Made by a program: the position numbers and the translations under genes | Notes under the pieces: model-generated | Told to the model about the DNA's origin: nothing | Seen by the model: only the letters and a program-made list of their open reading frames with translations | Database searches by the model: none | From: Shewanella vesiculosa | Lineage (GTDB): Bacteria > Pseudomonadota > Gammaproteobacteria > Enterobacterales > Shewanellaceae | Direction: 5' to 3' | Assembly (NCBI RefSeq): GCF_021560015.1 | Contig: NZ_CP073588.1 | Location: forward strand, 1,426,001 to 1,490,000 | Length of the DNA stretch: 64,000 nucleotides | In this document: positions 9,909 to 20,315 of the stretch, in pieces | Layout: the number at the start of each line of letters is the position of its first letter | How positions within the stretch are numbered: position 1 is the first letter of the stretch

Positions 9909-10490
9909 ACGGGCACCATGACATTATAATTAAAATGGTTTTGAAATGATTATTAACTCAGACTCAGCAATAATATGTATAGTATAAAATCAATTGAATC
10001 AAGCTACTGTTTTGTAACTGTTGTGCCTTACTGGACAGTTGTCAATATTTTCACTTAAAAATCGCAAAAAAATAAATGCTTAGTGGTAAACAATGATAAA
10101 TAAACACTGGCGAAACTCTCACTTTACGAACGCAGATACTGAGAGTGCATTTGGGTAGTATTTTAGCCATCGAATGACGACTGGCTTAGCACAATTTATC
10201 GCTCAAACCAAACACATGACTCGCTATTGGTATTCGTCTCTTGCGGGAAAATAACTCCTGCTATATGTACAAATATCATCAATAAATGACCAACCAATAT
10301 TTAGTCTTAATAAATCATTAGTCAGTTTCTGCCCTGACTCAGTTACAGCGAAAGCAACAGTGCTTAAGCTTACTTAGCATTAATGAACATGGCTTTTTGA
10401 TGGTTCCGTCGCTTAATGTAGGCTTGATGCCAGCGTAAGTGATCATTGTTTATCTCTATTATAAACAACGTATTAATAAAAGAGCATATT
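9909..10490. other. Non-coding stretch, contents mostly unassigned
   Basis: About 580 bases between the divergent chemoreceptor and dehydrogenase genes. The 9909-10060 part should hold the chemoreceptor promoter. From 10150 to 10440 both strands give only short protein-like fragments with stops, for example on the minus strand near 10430 HLRWHQAYIKRRNHQ. This may be a decayed gene or an insertion remnant. No terminal repeats or RNA gene were recognised. Confidence 0.3.
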
Positions 10491-11240
10491 ATGAAACGAA
10501 CAAACATTCTCATAACAGGGGCAAGTTCAGGTTTAGGGCGCGGCATGGCAATTGAGTTTGCTAAACAACATCATAACCTTGCACTATGCGCCAGACGTAT
10601 GGACCGCCTTGAAACATTAAAACAAGAATTACTCGTCATTAATCCTAATATCAAGGTGATAATTAAGTCACTTGATGTAAATGATCACCCACAAGTTTTT
10701 GACGTATTTAATCAATTTAAGCAAGAGTTTGGACAGCTGGACCGAGTCATTGTAAACGCAGGCATGGGTAAAGGCGCATCTATAGGCACTGGCTTTTTTG
10801 CTGCTAATTTGCAGACTGCGCAAACTAACTTTATTGCCGCTATCGCCCAATGTGAAGCGGCGATGACAATTTTTCGAGAACAAAACAGTGGGCATCTAGT
10901 GACTATTTCGTCTATCAGTGCTGTTCGTGGATTTAGACGTGCAATGACTGTTTATGCTGCCACAAAAGCCGCCGTGACTTCATTGTCTGAAGGTATCCGC
11001 ATCGATGTACTGAACACACCGATTAAGGTTACTTGTGTACATCCGGGATTTATTCGCAGTGAAATTAACCAAAAGGTAAAAACGGTACCGTTTATTGTTG
11101 ATACTGAAACGGGCTGTAAAGCCATGGTGAAGGCTATTCAGAAAGAAAAAGCCAATGCATTTGTCCCTAGTTATCCTTGGGCCATTTTACACTGGGTATT
11201 ACGTATTGCTCCGCTGAGCATGCTGCGCAACATGAGTTAA
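10491..11240 (+). CDS. Short-chain dehydrogenase/reductase
   Basis: A classical NAD(P)-dependent SDR of 249 residues. The start at 10491 (MKRTNILITGASSGLG) is preceded by an AAAGAG ribosome-binding site; the longer frame from 10446 is only upstream sequence. Visible motifs are the cofactor loop TGASSGLGRG, the NADP-favouring basic residues in ALCARRMDRLE, VNAGMG in place of NNAG, the catalytic Ser region TISSISAVRGF, and YAATKAAV with catalytic Tyr and Lys. The C-terminus is hydrophobic. The substrate cannot be inferred. It stands alone on its strand. Confidence 0.88.
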   Translation: MKRTNILITGASSGLGRGMAIEFAKQHHNLALCARRMDRLETLKQELLVINPNIKVIIKSLDVNDHPQVFDVFNQFKQEFGQLDRVIVNAGMGKGASIGTGFFAANLQTAQTNFIAAIAQCEAAMTIFREQNSGHLVTISSISAVRGFRRAMTVYAATKAAVTSLSEGIRIDVLNTPIKVTCVHPGFIRSEINQKVKTVPFIVDTETGCKAMVKAIQKEKANAFVPSYPWAILHWVLRIAPLSMLRNMS

Positions 11241-11700
11241 GTTAATCATAGTCACATAGCAACACAAGCACCTAGCGACGAGGGTAACTTAATCACTCTT
11301 GATTAACTCATCATGGCCGAGTTTTATTTACCCAAAGAGAAATAAGCTCAGTTGGGGATAAAAGTGATTATCAAATCATTTTTTGTCTGGCTAACCTTAT
11401 TGAATTAACCTGTAATGGACTCACATGACTCTGCTTGTAATACGAGAATCCGCTTTTATTTGCCGAAAAAGGCAAATCTGATACCAATAAGGACAAGTAT
11501 GGGTACTTGGCCTTATTTGTCCAATGTATCAAGCCAAGCAGGGTTAACCATCTTACACGCTTAAACTGTATAAGATTGTGGCCAAACATAACCATAAATT
11601 GATTCATTATAGATTGGATATGAACCACATTATTTTTCCATTAACCGATAATGCAATATCTTAATACATTGATTATTAATCACTTATACAGCAACGCTGA
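11241..11700. other. Intergenic region with two hairpins
   Basis: No convincing gene was found on either strand over about 460 bases. Two inverted repeats are clear: ATTTGCC/GGCAAAT (11458-11477), and AATAAGG(A)CAAGTA/TACTTG(G)CCTTATT (11486-11517) with one mismatch. Either may end transcription of the dehydrogenase or of ycgN. Confidence 0.4.
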
Positions 11701-12147
11701 CTATTCAACATCTAACATAGGCCACAAAACAATACAGTCTTCTAAGTATTTCACTTTCGTTTCGTTAACTGTTTTCCCTTGTACCGAAATTCCCGCCGCA
11801 TGCATGGCATCTTTATTTCCTGTCAGTAACGGATGCCAACTCGGTAACCCTTTGCCAGCATATACGCGCCGATAAGCACAACTATCAGGCAACCAAGTCA
11901 ACTCAGCGATATTGACTGGTGTAATTGCTGTACATTCAGGTACATAGGTGAAGCGTTCAGGATAACGACGACAACCACAACTGCTGTCATCCAGTAGATG
12001 GCATGCAGCATTAGTATAATAAAGCTCGTCAGTTTCATCGTCGATGATTTTATTTAAACAACACTTACCGCAGCCGTCACACAGCGATTCCCATTGTTCG
12101 GTGGTCATATCTTCTAAGGGGGTGGTAGTCCAAAACTGAGTCATCAT
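11701..12147 (-). CDS. ycgN: YcgN family cysteine-cluster protein
   Basis: A 148-residue protein of the UPF0260/YcgN family (zinc- or iron-binding CxxCxxCC type). The N-terminal cluster CDGCGKCC and the later [17 protein letters not shown] are the family hallmarks and probably bind a metal; the C-terminal region has [19 protein letters not shown]. The biochemical role is unknown. E. coli also has ycgN, ycgL and minC close together, which supports the name. Two ATG codons in tandem (12147 and 12144) could start it. Confidence 0.9.
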   Translation of the reverse strand: MMTQFWTTTPLEDMTTEQWESLCDGCGKCCLNKIIDDETDELYYTNAACHLLDDSSCGCRRYPERFTYVPECTAITPVNIAELTWLPDSCAYRRVYAGKGLPSWHPLLTGNKDAMHAAGISVQGKTVNETKVKYLEDCIVLWPMLDVE

Positions 12148-12208
12148 TGGTTATCTAATGTAGCTTTTATCGAAATTTGCCTGCATTTTACACCCAATGG
12201 GCCGCAAT

Positions 12209-13177
12209 TTACTGCTTAATTTTTTCAGACAAATAAGTTATCGCCAAAGTATCATGCAAAGTCGGGTTAAATTGATGTAATAAAAGGAAGTTATCGTAGA
12301 CTAAATAAAAACGCCCTTTCGATCCATCAGGTGCAATTAAGGACACCTTCATATCACTGCGTTGTGGTAAATCTGCACCATTAAAACGCCTAATACCATA
12401 AGCCTGCCACTGTACAAATGTGTGATTGACTCTTAAACCAAGCAAACCAGGATCGAGTGCCATAGTGGGTTTCACCTGTCTTCCCCATGTAGAACCAGAC
12501 TGCCAACCTTGTTGATGCAACATATTCGCCAGCGATGCAAAAGCATCATCCATACTGTTCCAAACATCAATCCTGCCGTCTTTATCAGCATCAACAGCAT
12601 ACCTTAGCAACTGGCTCGGCATCATTTGCATCTGCCCCATCGCCCCTGATGAAGAACTCAGCAATGCATCTTCACTGATTTTTTTTTGCTCAATTAACTT
12701 AAGTGCAGCAATAAATTCAGCAATATAAAATGCTTCTTCATCGCCTTTGTAGGCAAGTGAGGCTAAAACCGATAATCCAGGGAAACGCCCTGGCTGCTCA
12801 CCAAAACGAGAATTCATACCCCATAATGCCATCAAAAAACGCGACTGCACTTGATACGTGTTACTCAACTGCTCGAGTTTTGACTCATGCTGCAATAACA
12901 TTGCTCTTGCAGTACTGACGGTGATTTCGGGTACAGCTTGTGGGATGAAGTCTTCTAATGTCTTAGGTTGATCGACTGAGGGGTTGAGATTGGCTTTCTT
13001 AAATATCTTAACCGTCGCAATATTGCGTTCTGCTATAGCTTGGTTAACGCCCGCAGCGAGTGCTTTTTGTTGTAGCAATAATAGATAGTCATCAAAATTG
13101 TGATGGCTGTCTTCAGCCATCACAACATGAGAGCAAAAGAAGTAAAAAAAAACGCTTAGAATGATTCTGGGGATCAT
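12209..13177 (-). CDS. MltB-like lytic transglycosylase homologue lacking the usual catalytic Glu
   Basis: A 322-residue exported GH103 (SLT_2) protein. The signal peptide ends around VVMAED, and the family core is present: FLMALWGMNSRFG, FPGLSVLASLAYKGDEEAFY, SSSGAMGQMQMMPSQLLRYAVD and DGRIDVWNSMDDAFASLANML. In active MltB-type enzymes the WGxE position carries the catalytic glutamate; here it is Asn (WGMNSRFG). A Glu occurs three residues after the FG, but it is not in the family position. The protein may therefore be a peptidoglycan-binding or regulatory homologue rather than an active enzyme. It lies between ycgN and ycgL on the same strand. Confidence 0.85.
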   Translation of the reverse strand: MIPRIILSVFFYFFCSHVVMAEDSHHNFDDYLLLLQQKALAAGVNQAIAERNIATVKIFKKANLNPSVDQPKTLEDFIPQAVPEITVSTARAMLLQHESKLEQLSNTYQVQSRFLMALWGMNSRFGEQPGRFPGLSVLASLAYKGDEEAFYIAEFIAALKLIEQKKISEDALLSSSSGAMGQMQMMPSQLLRYAVDADKDGRIDVWNSMDDAFASLANMLHQQGWQSGSTWGRQVKPTMALDPGLLGLRVNHTFVQWQAYGIRRFNGADLPQRSDMKVSLIAPDGSKGRFYLVYDNFLLLHQFNPTLHDTLAITYLSEKIKQ

Positions 13178-13208
13178 ATTAGTGTTGATTACTCCTTTAA
13201 GATTATGC

Positions 13209-13487
13209 TTATTTCTTAAGCGCTAATTCTTGTTTATGCTGTTCGAGTAAATTAACCGGCGGTGGTGGTATTTGTAAGTAATAACCCTGTTCAACTAATG
13301 CAGACTTCACTTTATTAATATCTGCGATGCCCAAGTGATCTCGTTTAGATAGTGGGACAATCATTATTAATGACGGAGTACCAAACATTGCCATTAAAGG
13401 CTCAGGAACGTCATCAAATACATCACGTTTTTTGACAAAAAGGTAAGTATCCGCTCTTCGACCGCTTTTATATACTGCACATATCAT
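13209..13487 (-). CDS. ycgL: YcgL domain-containing protein
   Basis: A 92-residue YcgL (UPF0745) protein when started at the ATG at 13487 (MICAVYKSGRRADTYLFV), the usual length and N-terminus of the family. A TTG further upstream (13526) adds 13 non-conserved residues. The family motif YYLQIPPPPVNLLEQHK is intact near the C-terminus. Function is unknown. It is divergent from minC, with about 117 bases between starts, the same neighbourhood as in E. coli. Confidence 0.9.
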   Translation of the reverse strand: MICAVYKSGRRADTYLFVKKRDVFDDVPEPLMAMFGTPSLIMIVPLSKRDHLGIADINKVKSALVEQGYYLQIPPPPVNLLEQHKQELALKK

Positions 13488-13604
13488 TTTAGTGTAAATT
13501 TCCAAAGGTTCAAACTTGATAGTCAACTAAGCACACTATAACATGGTGACACAAAAAATAATTGTAAATCAGTTTATCGCTGAAGTATGGAGAATCACGC
13601 CGGG

Positions 13605-14270
13605 ATGGCTAAACAAAATCTCGAATTAAAGGCTACGTCTTTTACATTATCAGTGCTGCATATTAATCATCACGATCTCGATATTATTGCTGCTGAATTA
13701 GACAACAAGCTGACACAAGCGCCGCAGTTTTTTTTGGGCGCACCATTGGTATTAAATTTATCAGCCATTCAGCATATCCAAATTGATTTTAATGCCCTAA
13801 AACAATTATTGATTGACCGTAACCTTATTATTGTCGGCATTACCGACGCCACCCCAGAGCAAGTTGAACAAGCAAAACACATGGGGATTGCTGTGGTAAA
13901 GTCTGGCAAACAAGCGCGTAAAGCAGAACTTCCTGAACGAGCAACTAAAATTGTTAAGCAAAATGTGCGTTCTGGACAACAAATATACGCACAAAACGCT
14001 GATTTAATCATTTTTGGTGCAGTTGGTAATGGCGCTGAAGTCATTGCTGATGGTAGCATTCATATATATGGTGCTCTTCGTGGTAAAGCCATGGCGGGTG
14101 CAGCGGGAGATAATCAAAGTGTGATTATCGCTAACTCGTTAGAAGCAGAATTAGTATCGATTGCTGGACAGTATTGGTTGACTGAACACTTGCAACAATA
14201 CGACTTAAGCCAAAGAGGTTGTATTCGCCTTGAGGGCGCATCCCTTACTGTTGAAACATTGCCCCAATAA
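13605..14270 (+). CDS. minC: Septum site-determining protein MinC
   Basis: MinC inhibits FtsZ polymerisation away from midcell together with MinD. The start at 13605 (MAKQNLELK) gives 221 residues and matches the family N-terminus better than the ATG at 13587. The N-terminal FtsZ-inhibiting domain includes [18 protein letters not shown]. The C-terminal beta-helix domain that binds MinD contains [35 protein letters not shown] in two continuous stretches. It is followed by minD after 27 bases. Confidence 0.96.
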   Translation: MAKQNLELKATSFTLSVLHINHHDLDIIAAELDNKLTQAPQFFLGAPLVLNLSAIQHIQIDFNALKQLLIDRNLIIVGITDATPEQVEQAKHMGIAVVKSGKQARKAELPERATKIVKQNVRSGQQIYAQNADLIIFGAVGNGAEVIADGSIHIYGALRGKAMAGAAGDNQSVIIANSLEAELVSIAGQYWLTEHLQQYDLSQRGCIRLEGASLTVETLPQ

Positions 14271-14297
14271 TCGGCAAACACAAGGATATAAATATAA

Positions 14298-15107
14298 ATG
14301 GCGCAAATTATTGTTGTCACATCAGGTAAAGGTGGTGTGGGAAAAACAACATCCAGTGCAGCAATTGCCACCGGATTGGCTTTAAAAGGACACAAAACAG
14401 TCGTTATCGACTTTGACATTGGTTTACGCAATCTTGATCTGATTATGGGTTGTGAGCGCAGGGTCGTATACGATTTTGTTAATGTCATCAATGGTGAAGC
14501 CAATTTGAATCAAGCGTTAATTAAAGATAAACGCTGCGACAAATTATTTATCTTACCCGCGTCTCAAACACGGGATAAAGATGCGCTGACCAAAGAAGGC
14601 GTCGGCCGAGTCCTTGAAAATTTAGCCAAAGATTTCGACTTTATTGTGTGTGATTCACCAGCGGGTATTGAACAAGGTGCAATGATGGCACTTTACTTTG
14701 CCGATATTGCCATTGTCACGACCAATCCAGAAGTGAGCTCAGTACGTGATTCAGACCGTATTTTGGGCATGCTGCAGAGTCGCTCGCGTCGAGCTGAATT
14801 GACTTTGGAACCTATCAAAGAATATTTACTATTAACTCGCTACTCGCCGGCCAGAGTTAAAACAGGTGAAATGCTCAGTGTTGAAGATGTGCAGGACATC
14901 CTTGCTATTGAATTGCTGGGGGTTATCCCTGAATCTCAGTCGGTATTGAAGGCGTCAAACTCAGGTGTACCTGTGATTATTGACCAAGAAAGCGATGCAG
15001 GCTTGGCTTACGGCGATACCGTTGCGCGTTTATTAGGCGACGATATACCAATTCGATTTATTACAGAAGAAAAAAAGGGATTCCTTAAAAGGATATTTGG
15101 GAGCTAA
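14298..15107 (+). CDS. minD: Septum site-determining ATPase MinD
   Basis: A membrane-associated ParA-type ATPase that recruits MinC and oscillates under MinE control. The deviant Walker [11 protein letters not shown] lies at the N-terminus, with switch I/II at [11 protein letters not shown] and [11 protein letters not shown]. The C-terminal amphipathic membrane-targeting helix is present ([12 protein letters not shown]). The 269-residue length is standard. The stop is 2 bases before the minE start, so the genes are translationally close. Confidence 0.98.
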   Translation: MAQIIVVTSGKGGVGKTTSSAAIATGLALKGHKTVVIDFDIGLRNLDLIMGCERRVVYDFVNVINGEANLNQALIKDKRCDKLFILPASQTRDKDALTKEGVGRVLENLAKDFDFIVCDSPAGIEQGAMMALYFADIAIVTTNPEVSSVRDSDRILGMLQSRSRRAELTLEPIKEYLLLTRYSPARVKTGEMLSVEDVQDILAIELLGVIPESQSVLKASNSGVPVIIDQESDAGLAYGDTVARLLGDDIPIRFITEEKKGFLKRIFGS

Positions 15108-15109
15108 TT

Positions 15110-15370
15110 ATGTCGATACTTGATTATTTTAGAAGCAGTAAAAAGCCCAATACCGCGTCATTGGCAAAAGAGCGATTACAAATTATTGTGGCTCATCAGC
15201 GTGGAGAACGTGGTGCACCGGATTACTTCCCAAAGATGAAACAAGAAATCATCGAAGTGATCCGTAAATATGTGCAAATATCAGATGACCAAGTCTCTGT
15301 GCAGTTAGACCAAAATGATGACAACTTATCTGTACTAGAACTTAACGTCACCTTACCGGACACTAAGTAA
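15110..15370 (+). CDS. minE: Cell division topological specificity factor MinE
   Basis: MinE activates the MinD ATPase and sets the pole-to-pole oscillation. The 86-residue protein has the anti-MinCD segment ([20 protein letters not shown]) and the C-terminal topological domain with [15 protein letters not shown]. It is the last gene of minCDE and ends at a bidirectional terminator. Confidence 0.97.
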   Translation: MSILDYFRSSKKPNTASLAKERLQIIVAHQRGERGAPDYFPKMKQEIIEVIRKYVQISDDQVSVQLDQNDDNLSVLELNVTLPDTK

Positions 15371-15405
15371 CGCTCATCTTTTTAGATTGACTGACTTAAT
15401 ATAAC

Positions 15406-15441
15406 AAAAAGGATACTGGCATTGCTGCCAGTATCCTTTTT
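15406..15441. terminator. Bidirectional terminator between minE and rnd
   Basis: A perfect 10-bp stem, GGATACTGGC (15411-15420) with GCCAGTATCC (15427-15436), has A- and T-runs on the two sides. It serves the convergent minE and rnd. Confidence 0.9.
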
Positions 15442-15461
15442 CGTTTAATGACGCTATTGAA

Positions 15462-16574
15462 TTAATTAAACTTAACTTGGGCAAGTAAATTACCGACCAA
15501 TTGTCCGCGCCACCCCACAAAGAGTAGTGGTGTTGGTGTTTGCTTATTGTGATACAACCAGAGCAAAAACTCGTGAATATGGCGCTTCGAACCAACAAAT
15601 TCTAATGCAACGTTTTCACGCTCACATAGCTCAGTTAATATCGTTTTAACTTCTTTGAAAGCCGATTTATAACCAGACTTTAGTGCCACAACATCTACCT
15701 CTTCAGGTAAATCTGTTAAATCTGCAGTCGCCATTACCGCTAATAAATCTTTACCGTGTATGCGTTTTTCTTGATCAGTTAAATCATTTAAACTGTTGAG
15801 CTCAGACAATGTTGTGGGCTGCTTTTTGGCCAATGCAATTAATGCATGGTCCTTGACCACAAAGCCAAGCGCAAGATTACGGCTCACCGCTTTGGTCAAT
15901 CGCCACTTAGCCAATACCTTTAAGTAGGCTAACTGCTGACTTGATAACTGAAAGGCATTTTTAACTTTAAGGTAAACACTGTCACCTTCTGGCAGTGACA
16001 AACGTCCCTCGGTCATACGCTGACCTTCTTCAAACAGCCATTCGAGACGATTTTCTGCTACAAGCTTCTGTTGTAACTGAGGATATAATTTATACAAATA
16101 AAATACATCATTGGCAGCATACTGCAATTGTGAATCAGACAATGGACGATTCATCCAATCGGTTCGTGATTCACCCTTATCAATTTCAACTTGCAAGCAT
16201 GCATCTACAAGTTTGGCATAACCTAAGCCATGACCTAGGCCCGCAAAACTAGCCGCAATTTGGCTGTCAAATAATGGACTAGGTTGGCATTCGCCATAAT
16301 GAGCAAATACCTCAAGATCTTCGCTACATGAATGCACTAACTTAACAATATTGGGGTCAGTTAATAGCTGCCAAAATGGGCTTAAGTCTTTAATCGCAAC
16401 CGGATCAATTAATGCTAGGGTTTTACCATCATAAGCTTGGATGAGGCCTAATTTAGCATAATAGGTTCGAGTACGGACAAACTCAGTATCAAGCACTAAT
16501 AAGGCGCTGTGTTGGTATTGTTCAACTAATGACAACAAACTGGCATCATCGCTGATATATTCAAACGTTAACAA
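15462..16574 (-). CDS. rnd: Ribonuclease D
   Basis: A 3'-5' exoribonuclease acting in tRNA and small RNA maturation. The 370-residue protein shows DEDDy nuclease motifs: LDTEFVRTRTYYAKLGLIQ with the first Asp/Glu pair, HSCSEDLEVFAHY, and YAANDVFYLYKLYPQL with the Tyr-Asp motif III. An HRDC domain follows (roughly residues 210-290, LKVLAKWRLTKAVSRNLALG). Its order next to fadD is the same as in E. coli. Confidence 0.95.
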   Translation of the reverse strand: MLTFEYISDDASLLSLVEQYQHSALLVLDTEFVRTRTYYAKLGLIQAYDGKTLALIDPVAIKDLSPFWQLLTDPNIVKLVHSCSEDLEVFAHYGECQPSPLFDSQIAASFAGLGHGLGYAKLVDACLQVEIDKGESRTDWMNRPLSDSQLQYAANDVFYLYKLYPQLQQKLVAENRLEWLFEEGQRMTEGRLSLPEGDSVYLKVKNAFQLSSQQLAYLKVLAKWRLTKAVSRNLALGFVVKDHALIALAKKQPTTLSELNSLNDLTDQEKRIHGKDLLAVMATADLTDLPEEVDVVALKSGYKSAFKEVKTILTELCERENVALEFVGSKRHIHEFLLWLYHNKQTPTPLLFVGWRGQLVGNLLAQVKFN

Positions 16575-16633
16575 AATAGGCTCCGCTAAAAAGGGATGTG
16601 AGTAATGGTTATAAACTGAGAATTGCCAAGTAT

Positions 16634-16660
16634 AAAAAAGCCGGCTCAGTTGCCGGCTAT
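16634..16660 (-). terminator. Terminator of fadD
   Basis: On the minus strand AGCCGGC (plus 16652-16658) pairs with GCCGGCT (plus 16639-16645) around a six-base loop and runs into six Ts, a few bases beyond the fadD stop. Confidence 0.85.
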
Positions 16661-16664
16661 CATT

Positions 16665-18338
16665 TTATGCTTTGTTAACTTCATCTCGAAGTTGTCGGCG
16701 TAAAATTTTACCCACATTGGTTTTCGGTAATTCGTCCCTAAATTCTACCAGTTTAGGAATTTTATATCCCGTTAAATGATGACGACAATGCTTAATCAAC
16801 TCTTCTTCTGTAAGTGACTTGTCTTTTGCGACCACAAAAATCTTCACTAATTCACCGCTGGCATCATTAGGAACGCCAACCGCAGCGACTTCAATAACCT
16901 TGGGATGTAACGCGACAACCTCTTCCACTTCATTTGGGAACACGTTAAAACCAGACACTAAAATCATGTCTTTTTTGCGATCGACAATGAAAAAGAAACC
17001 TTTTTCATCCATATAGCCAATATCGCCAGTCGCTAACCAACCATCTTTATCAATCACAGTGGCAGTTTCTTCCGGACGTTGCCAATATCCCTGCATGACT
17101 TGCGGACCTTTAGCAAATAACTCGCCGGTTTCACCCTGAGCTAATACTTTTGAATCTTCATCTCTAATTTGAATCGTGGTCGATGGTGCAGGAAAACCAA
17201 TAGAACCATTATACCCACTGAGGTTGTATGGGCAGCATGTAACTAATGGTGAAGCTTCAGTCAAACCATAACCTTCGAGTAAGCGTGTCTTAGTAAGGTT
17301 TTGCCATTTATCCGCGACCGCACGCTGCACCGCCATACCACCGCCAATAGACAATTTTAAACCAGAAAAATCAAGTTGAGTAAATTCTTCATTATTGACC
17401 AAAGCATTGAATAAGGTATTAACACCGGTTAAGACAGTAAACGGGTACTTTTTCATCTCAGCAACAAAAGCAGGAATGTCACGAGGATTGGTGATCAATA
17501 AATTTTTGCTGCCTTTATGTAAAAACAGTAAACAATTCACTGTTAGGGCAAAAATATGGTACAGAGGCAATGCTGTCACGACAAACTCTGCACCATCATC
17601 AAGGGCTGGAGAATAAGCACCACTGGCTTGCAAAACGTTACTGACCACGTTTTTATGGCTTAACATAGCACCTTTAGAGACTCCAGTCGTGCCACCGGTA
17701 TACTGTAAAAAAGCCAAATCCTCGCCACCAATATCGGCCTTAATGTACTGTAGGCGTCGACCTTTAGAGAGCGAATCACGAAACGATAATGCATGTGGTA
17801 AATGGTATTTTGGTACCAATCTTTTGATGTATTTAACCACAAAATTAACTAACGTGCGTTTCGGGGCACTGAGTTGATCGCCAAGATTGGTAATAATCAC
17901 CGACTCAATCGGTGTTTGCTCAACAATCTCTTCTAAGGTGTTAGCAAAGTTTGACACCACGACGATAGCTTTAGAGCCAGAATCAACCAATTGATGCTTT
18001 AATTCCCGTGGGGTATAAAGTGGATTGACATTAACCACCACCATACCAGCACGCAAAATACCAAACAGAGCAATAGGATATTGCAGTAAATTTGGCATCA
18101 TAAGGGCGACACGGTCGCCTTTTTTTAAATGTAATTCATTTTGTAAGTAGGCTGCAAATGCTCGACTTCGTTCTTCGAGTTTTCGGTACGTAATGGTCGC
18201 GCCCATATTAATAAACGCAGGCTGATCAGCATATTTTGCTACTGAATCTTCAAACATATCGACTAAAGAACTGAATTGAGATGGGTCGATTTCGGCCGGA
18301 ACATGTTCAGGTAAGTTATTAATCCAAGGCTGGTCCAC
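16665..18338 (-). CDS. fadD: Long-chain-fatty-acid-CoA ligase
   Basis: Activates long-chain fatty acids to acyl-CoA for beta-oxidation or lipid synthesis at the inner membrane. The 557-residue length is typical. ATP/AMP signatures are intact: [25 protein letters not shown], the [22 protein letters not shown] region and the C-terminal catalytic Lys context [13 protein letters not shown]. It lies between rnd and a hydrolase gene on the same strand. The order rnd-fadD followed by tsaB-yoaA matches E. coli, where only yeaY lies between fadD and tsaB. Confidence 0.95.
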   Translation of the reverse strand: MDQPWINNLPEHVPAEIDPSQFSSLVDMFEDSVAKYADQPAFINMGATITYRKLEERSRAFAAYLQNELHLKKGDRVALMMPNLLQYPIALFGILRAGMVVVNVNPLYTPRELKHQLVDSGSKAIVVVSNFANTLEEIVEQTPIESVIITNLGDQLSAPKRTLVNFVVKYIKRLVPKYHLPHALSFRDSLSKGRRLQYIKADIGGEDLAFLQYTGGTTGVSKGAMLSHKNVVSNVLQASGAYSPALDDGAEFVVTALPLYHIFALTVNCLLFLHKGSKNLLITNPRDIPAFVAEMKKYPFTVLTGVNTLFNALVNNEEFTQLDFSGLKLSIGGGMAVQRAVADKWQNLTKTRLLEGYGLTEASPLVTCCPYNLSGYNGSIGFPAPSTTIQIRDEDSKVLAQGETGELFAKGPQVMQGYWQRPEETATVIDKDGWLATGDIGYMDEKGFFFIVDRKKDMILVSGFNVFPNEVEEVVALHPKVIEVAAVGVPNDASGELVKIFVVAKDKSLTEEELIKHCRHHLTGYKIPKLVEFRDELPKTNVGKILRRQLRDEVNKA

Positions 18339-18536
18339 AGGTGTCTCCTAATAATACCCACTGTGCTAAGACGTGCATTCCCCGTCAGTGGTAAAATATT
18401 TTATTGCCCACGTATCATTAATATTGTTATCGCAGGCTTTATTATGATGCTCGTAGTGACCTAAATCATACAAGTGTTTTAATTTTCGACTATAGTCACA
18501 TAAATAAAACAAAAATAACAGCGATTTCAGCCAGTG

Positions 18537-19448
18537 CTACTGCCTATTTAGAATAAATGCTCCAATCGATTCAGCGACGCGATAAGCATTACCCATATGG
18601 AGGTGATGATCTCCACTTAACTGAATGATTTCAATATTAGAAAACCATTTATTAGCCTGTTCTGTTGAGGCGGTTAGGTGTTTGTATCCATCGTGACCAA
18701 CCATGAGTAAAGTAGACGTATTACTAGTGCTCATCAGTGCATCAACCTGCTCAAAACTAAATCGATTAAGTGAATCTAATTTTAATCTAGGGTCACTTCG
18801 CCAATGATACTGCCCATCTGTTATTGCCATATTTCGCTTAGTAATAAGCTCACACCATGGAATGGCTAATCCGGTCAGTTTATGGCGGGCTTGTACCGCC
18901 AAATCCATAGAAGAATAAGTCGAAGAGTCTCTGTTTACTTGGCGATTAAAACGTTGTTGTTGCAGTAAACCTTTACGCAGACGATCTTTGGCTTTAGAAG
19001 CAGATTCAGATAAAGGGGCAAGCGCTTCAATTAATATGAGTTTATGAATATTTTCAGCAAGACAGGCATTATAAGCCGACGCAATTATGCCGCCAAGAGA
19101 ATGCCCCAATAAAATAATAGGACCTGTATCTTGTGAAAGTGTATGGATGACGGCTTGCAGGTCATAAATATAATCAACCCAATGTAATGGATAACGACCC
19201 GGGCGATGATCTGATAATCCATGCCCAGGCCAATCAATACATACGAGTTGAAATTTATCGAATAATTTTTGCTGTGCAAAGGCATGCGCTAGCGGAACAA
19301 AACTGTCAGCGTTATCAAGCCAGCCATGTAAAGCTAATATTACTGGCTTGTCAGCATGACCATAACGTTTTGCAGCAAGCGTAATATGAGCCAACGGCAA
19401 TTGAATTTCTTCTACGTTAACATTCAACATTGTTGACTCACTTTGCAA
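18537..19448 (-). CDS. Alpha/beta-fold hydrolase
   Basis: A serine hydrolase-like protein of about 303 residues (or 297 from the internal Met MLNVNVEEIQL). The nucleophile elbow is GHSLGG, the oxyanion-side motif LHGWLDNADSF, and the late His lies in GDHHLHM; an acid residue is available around LLMVGHDGYK. The overall pattern (DWPGHGLSDHRPGRYPLHWVDY in two parts) resembles serine hydrolase-like SERHL proteins. The substrate is unknown. It begins 3 bases after the stop of the exported methyltransferase gene, so the two are probably co-expressed. Confidence 0.88.
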   Translation of the reverse strand: MQSESTMLNVNVEEIQLPLAHITLAAKRYGHADKPVILALHGWLDNADSFVPLAHAFAQQKLFDKFQLVCIDWPGHGLSDHRPGRYPLHWVDYIYDLQAVIHTLSQDTGPIILLGHSLGGIIASAYNACLAENIHKLILIEALAPLSESASKAKDRLRKGLLQQQRFNRQVNRDSSTYSSMDLAVQARHKLTGLAIPWCELITKRNMAITDGQYHWRSDPRLKLDSLNRFSFEQVDALMSTSNTSTLLMVGHDGYKHLTASTEQANKWFSNIEIIQLSGDHHLHMGNAYRVAESIGAFILNRQ

Positions 19449-19451
19449 AAA

Positions 19452-20315
19452 TTATTGAGCTGCTGTTTTGGTAAACTTAAGTGTCATACGATCACTTTCA
19501 CCAATATCAAGGTACTTTTGCTTATCTTGATCGCCCTTGGCCAAACTTGGGGGTAATGTCCACACACCTTTGTCGTAATCCTTTGTATCTTTAGGATTAG
19601 CGTTTATTTCAGAGCTAGCCGCTAATTTAAAACCATATTTATTAGCAAGTTCAACCATTTGGTTTTGTTCCATATAACCACTTTCAGCAGCCATATCGAC
19701 ATTGGCTCGGTGTTCAACAACGCCGAGTGTGCCACCAACCTTTAATACATCATGGGCGGCTTTAAACACACCTTCTAACTCGCCTTTCATGGCCCAATTG
19801 TGCAAATTCCGGAACGTTAATACATAATCTGCCGAGTTATCTTTACCTAATGACAATTTAGCCGGTGGATCGAGAGTAACAAACTGAACATTCCCAACAC
19901 TGGCTTTATTTTCACTGACCCATTGCTCAAACTTCATCCCCGCAGATTTATAATACGCTGTTTGGCGATTATCTTCAGTGGGTTTTGTTTCGAAATTGGC
20001 AGCAACATATTGGCCATCAGCGGCTAAATAAGGCGCAAGAATTTCAGCATACCACCCCCCACCGGGCCATAACTCAATCACAGTCTGATCGGGTTTTACA
20101 CCAAAAAATGCTAATGTTTCTGCTGGATGACGATATTGATCGCGCAGTTTATTTTTAGTCGACCGAAACTCACTGGCCACAGCTTTGGCGAGCGCAGCAT
20201 TGACCTGCGGCGCAGTAACGGATTTCTCGTCAACACTATCCGCAGCGTATATTACCGTTGACATACCTAAACTTGATAAGCCAATTAAGGCCCCTAACAT
20301 CATGTTACGTTTCAT
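19452..20315 (-). CDS. Class I methyltransferase-like protein with a signal peptide
   Basis: A 287-residue protein beginning MKRNMMLGALIGLSSLGMS and ending its leader near VIYAAD, a convincing Sec signal peptide. The mature part has the methyltransferase fold signature VIELWPGGGWYAEILAPYL, an acidic/aromatic loop around LTFRNLHNW, and a strand GGTLGVVEHRA. It belongs to a known family of predicted exported methyltransferases (COG4798 type). A periplasmic SAM enzyme is biochemically odd because SAM is cytoplasmic. Its start overlaps the upstream HExxH membrane protein gene by 4 bases (ATGA), indicating translational coupling. Confidence 0.82.
   Translation of the reverse strand: MKRNMMLGALIGLSSLGMSTVIYAADSVDEKSVTAPQVNAALAKAVASEFRSTKNKLRDQYRHPAETLAFFGVKPDQTVIELWPGGGWYAEILAPYLAADGQYVAANFETKPTEDNRQTAYYKSAGMKFEQWVSENKASVGNVQFVTLDPPAKLSLGKDNSADYVLTFRNLHNWAMKGELEGVFKAAHDVLKVGGTLGVVEHRANVDMAAESGYMEQNQMVELANKYGFKLAASSEINANPKDTKDYDKGVWTLPPSLAKGDQDKQKYLDIGESDRMTLKFTKTAAQ

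Noticed and set aside
11371..11628. Minus-strand frame of 85 codons before ycgN
   Set aside because: It covers two strong hairpins and has no recognisable motif.
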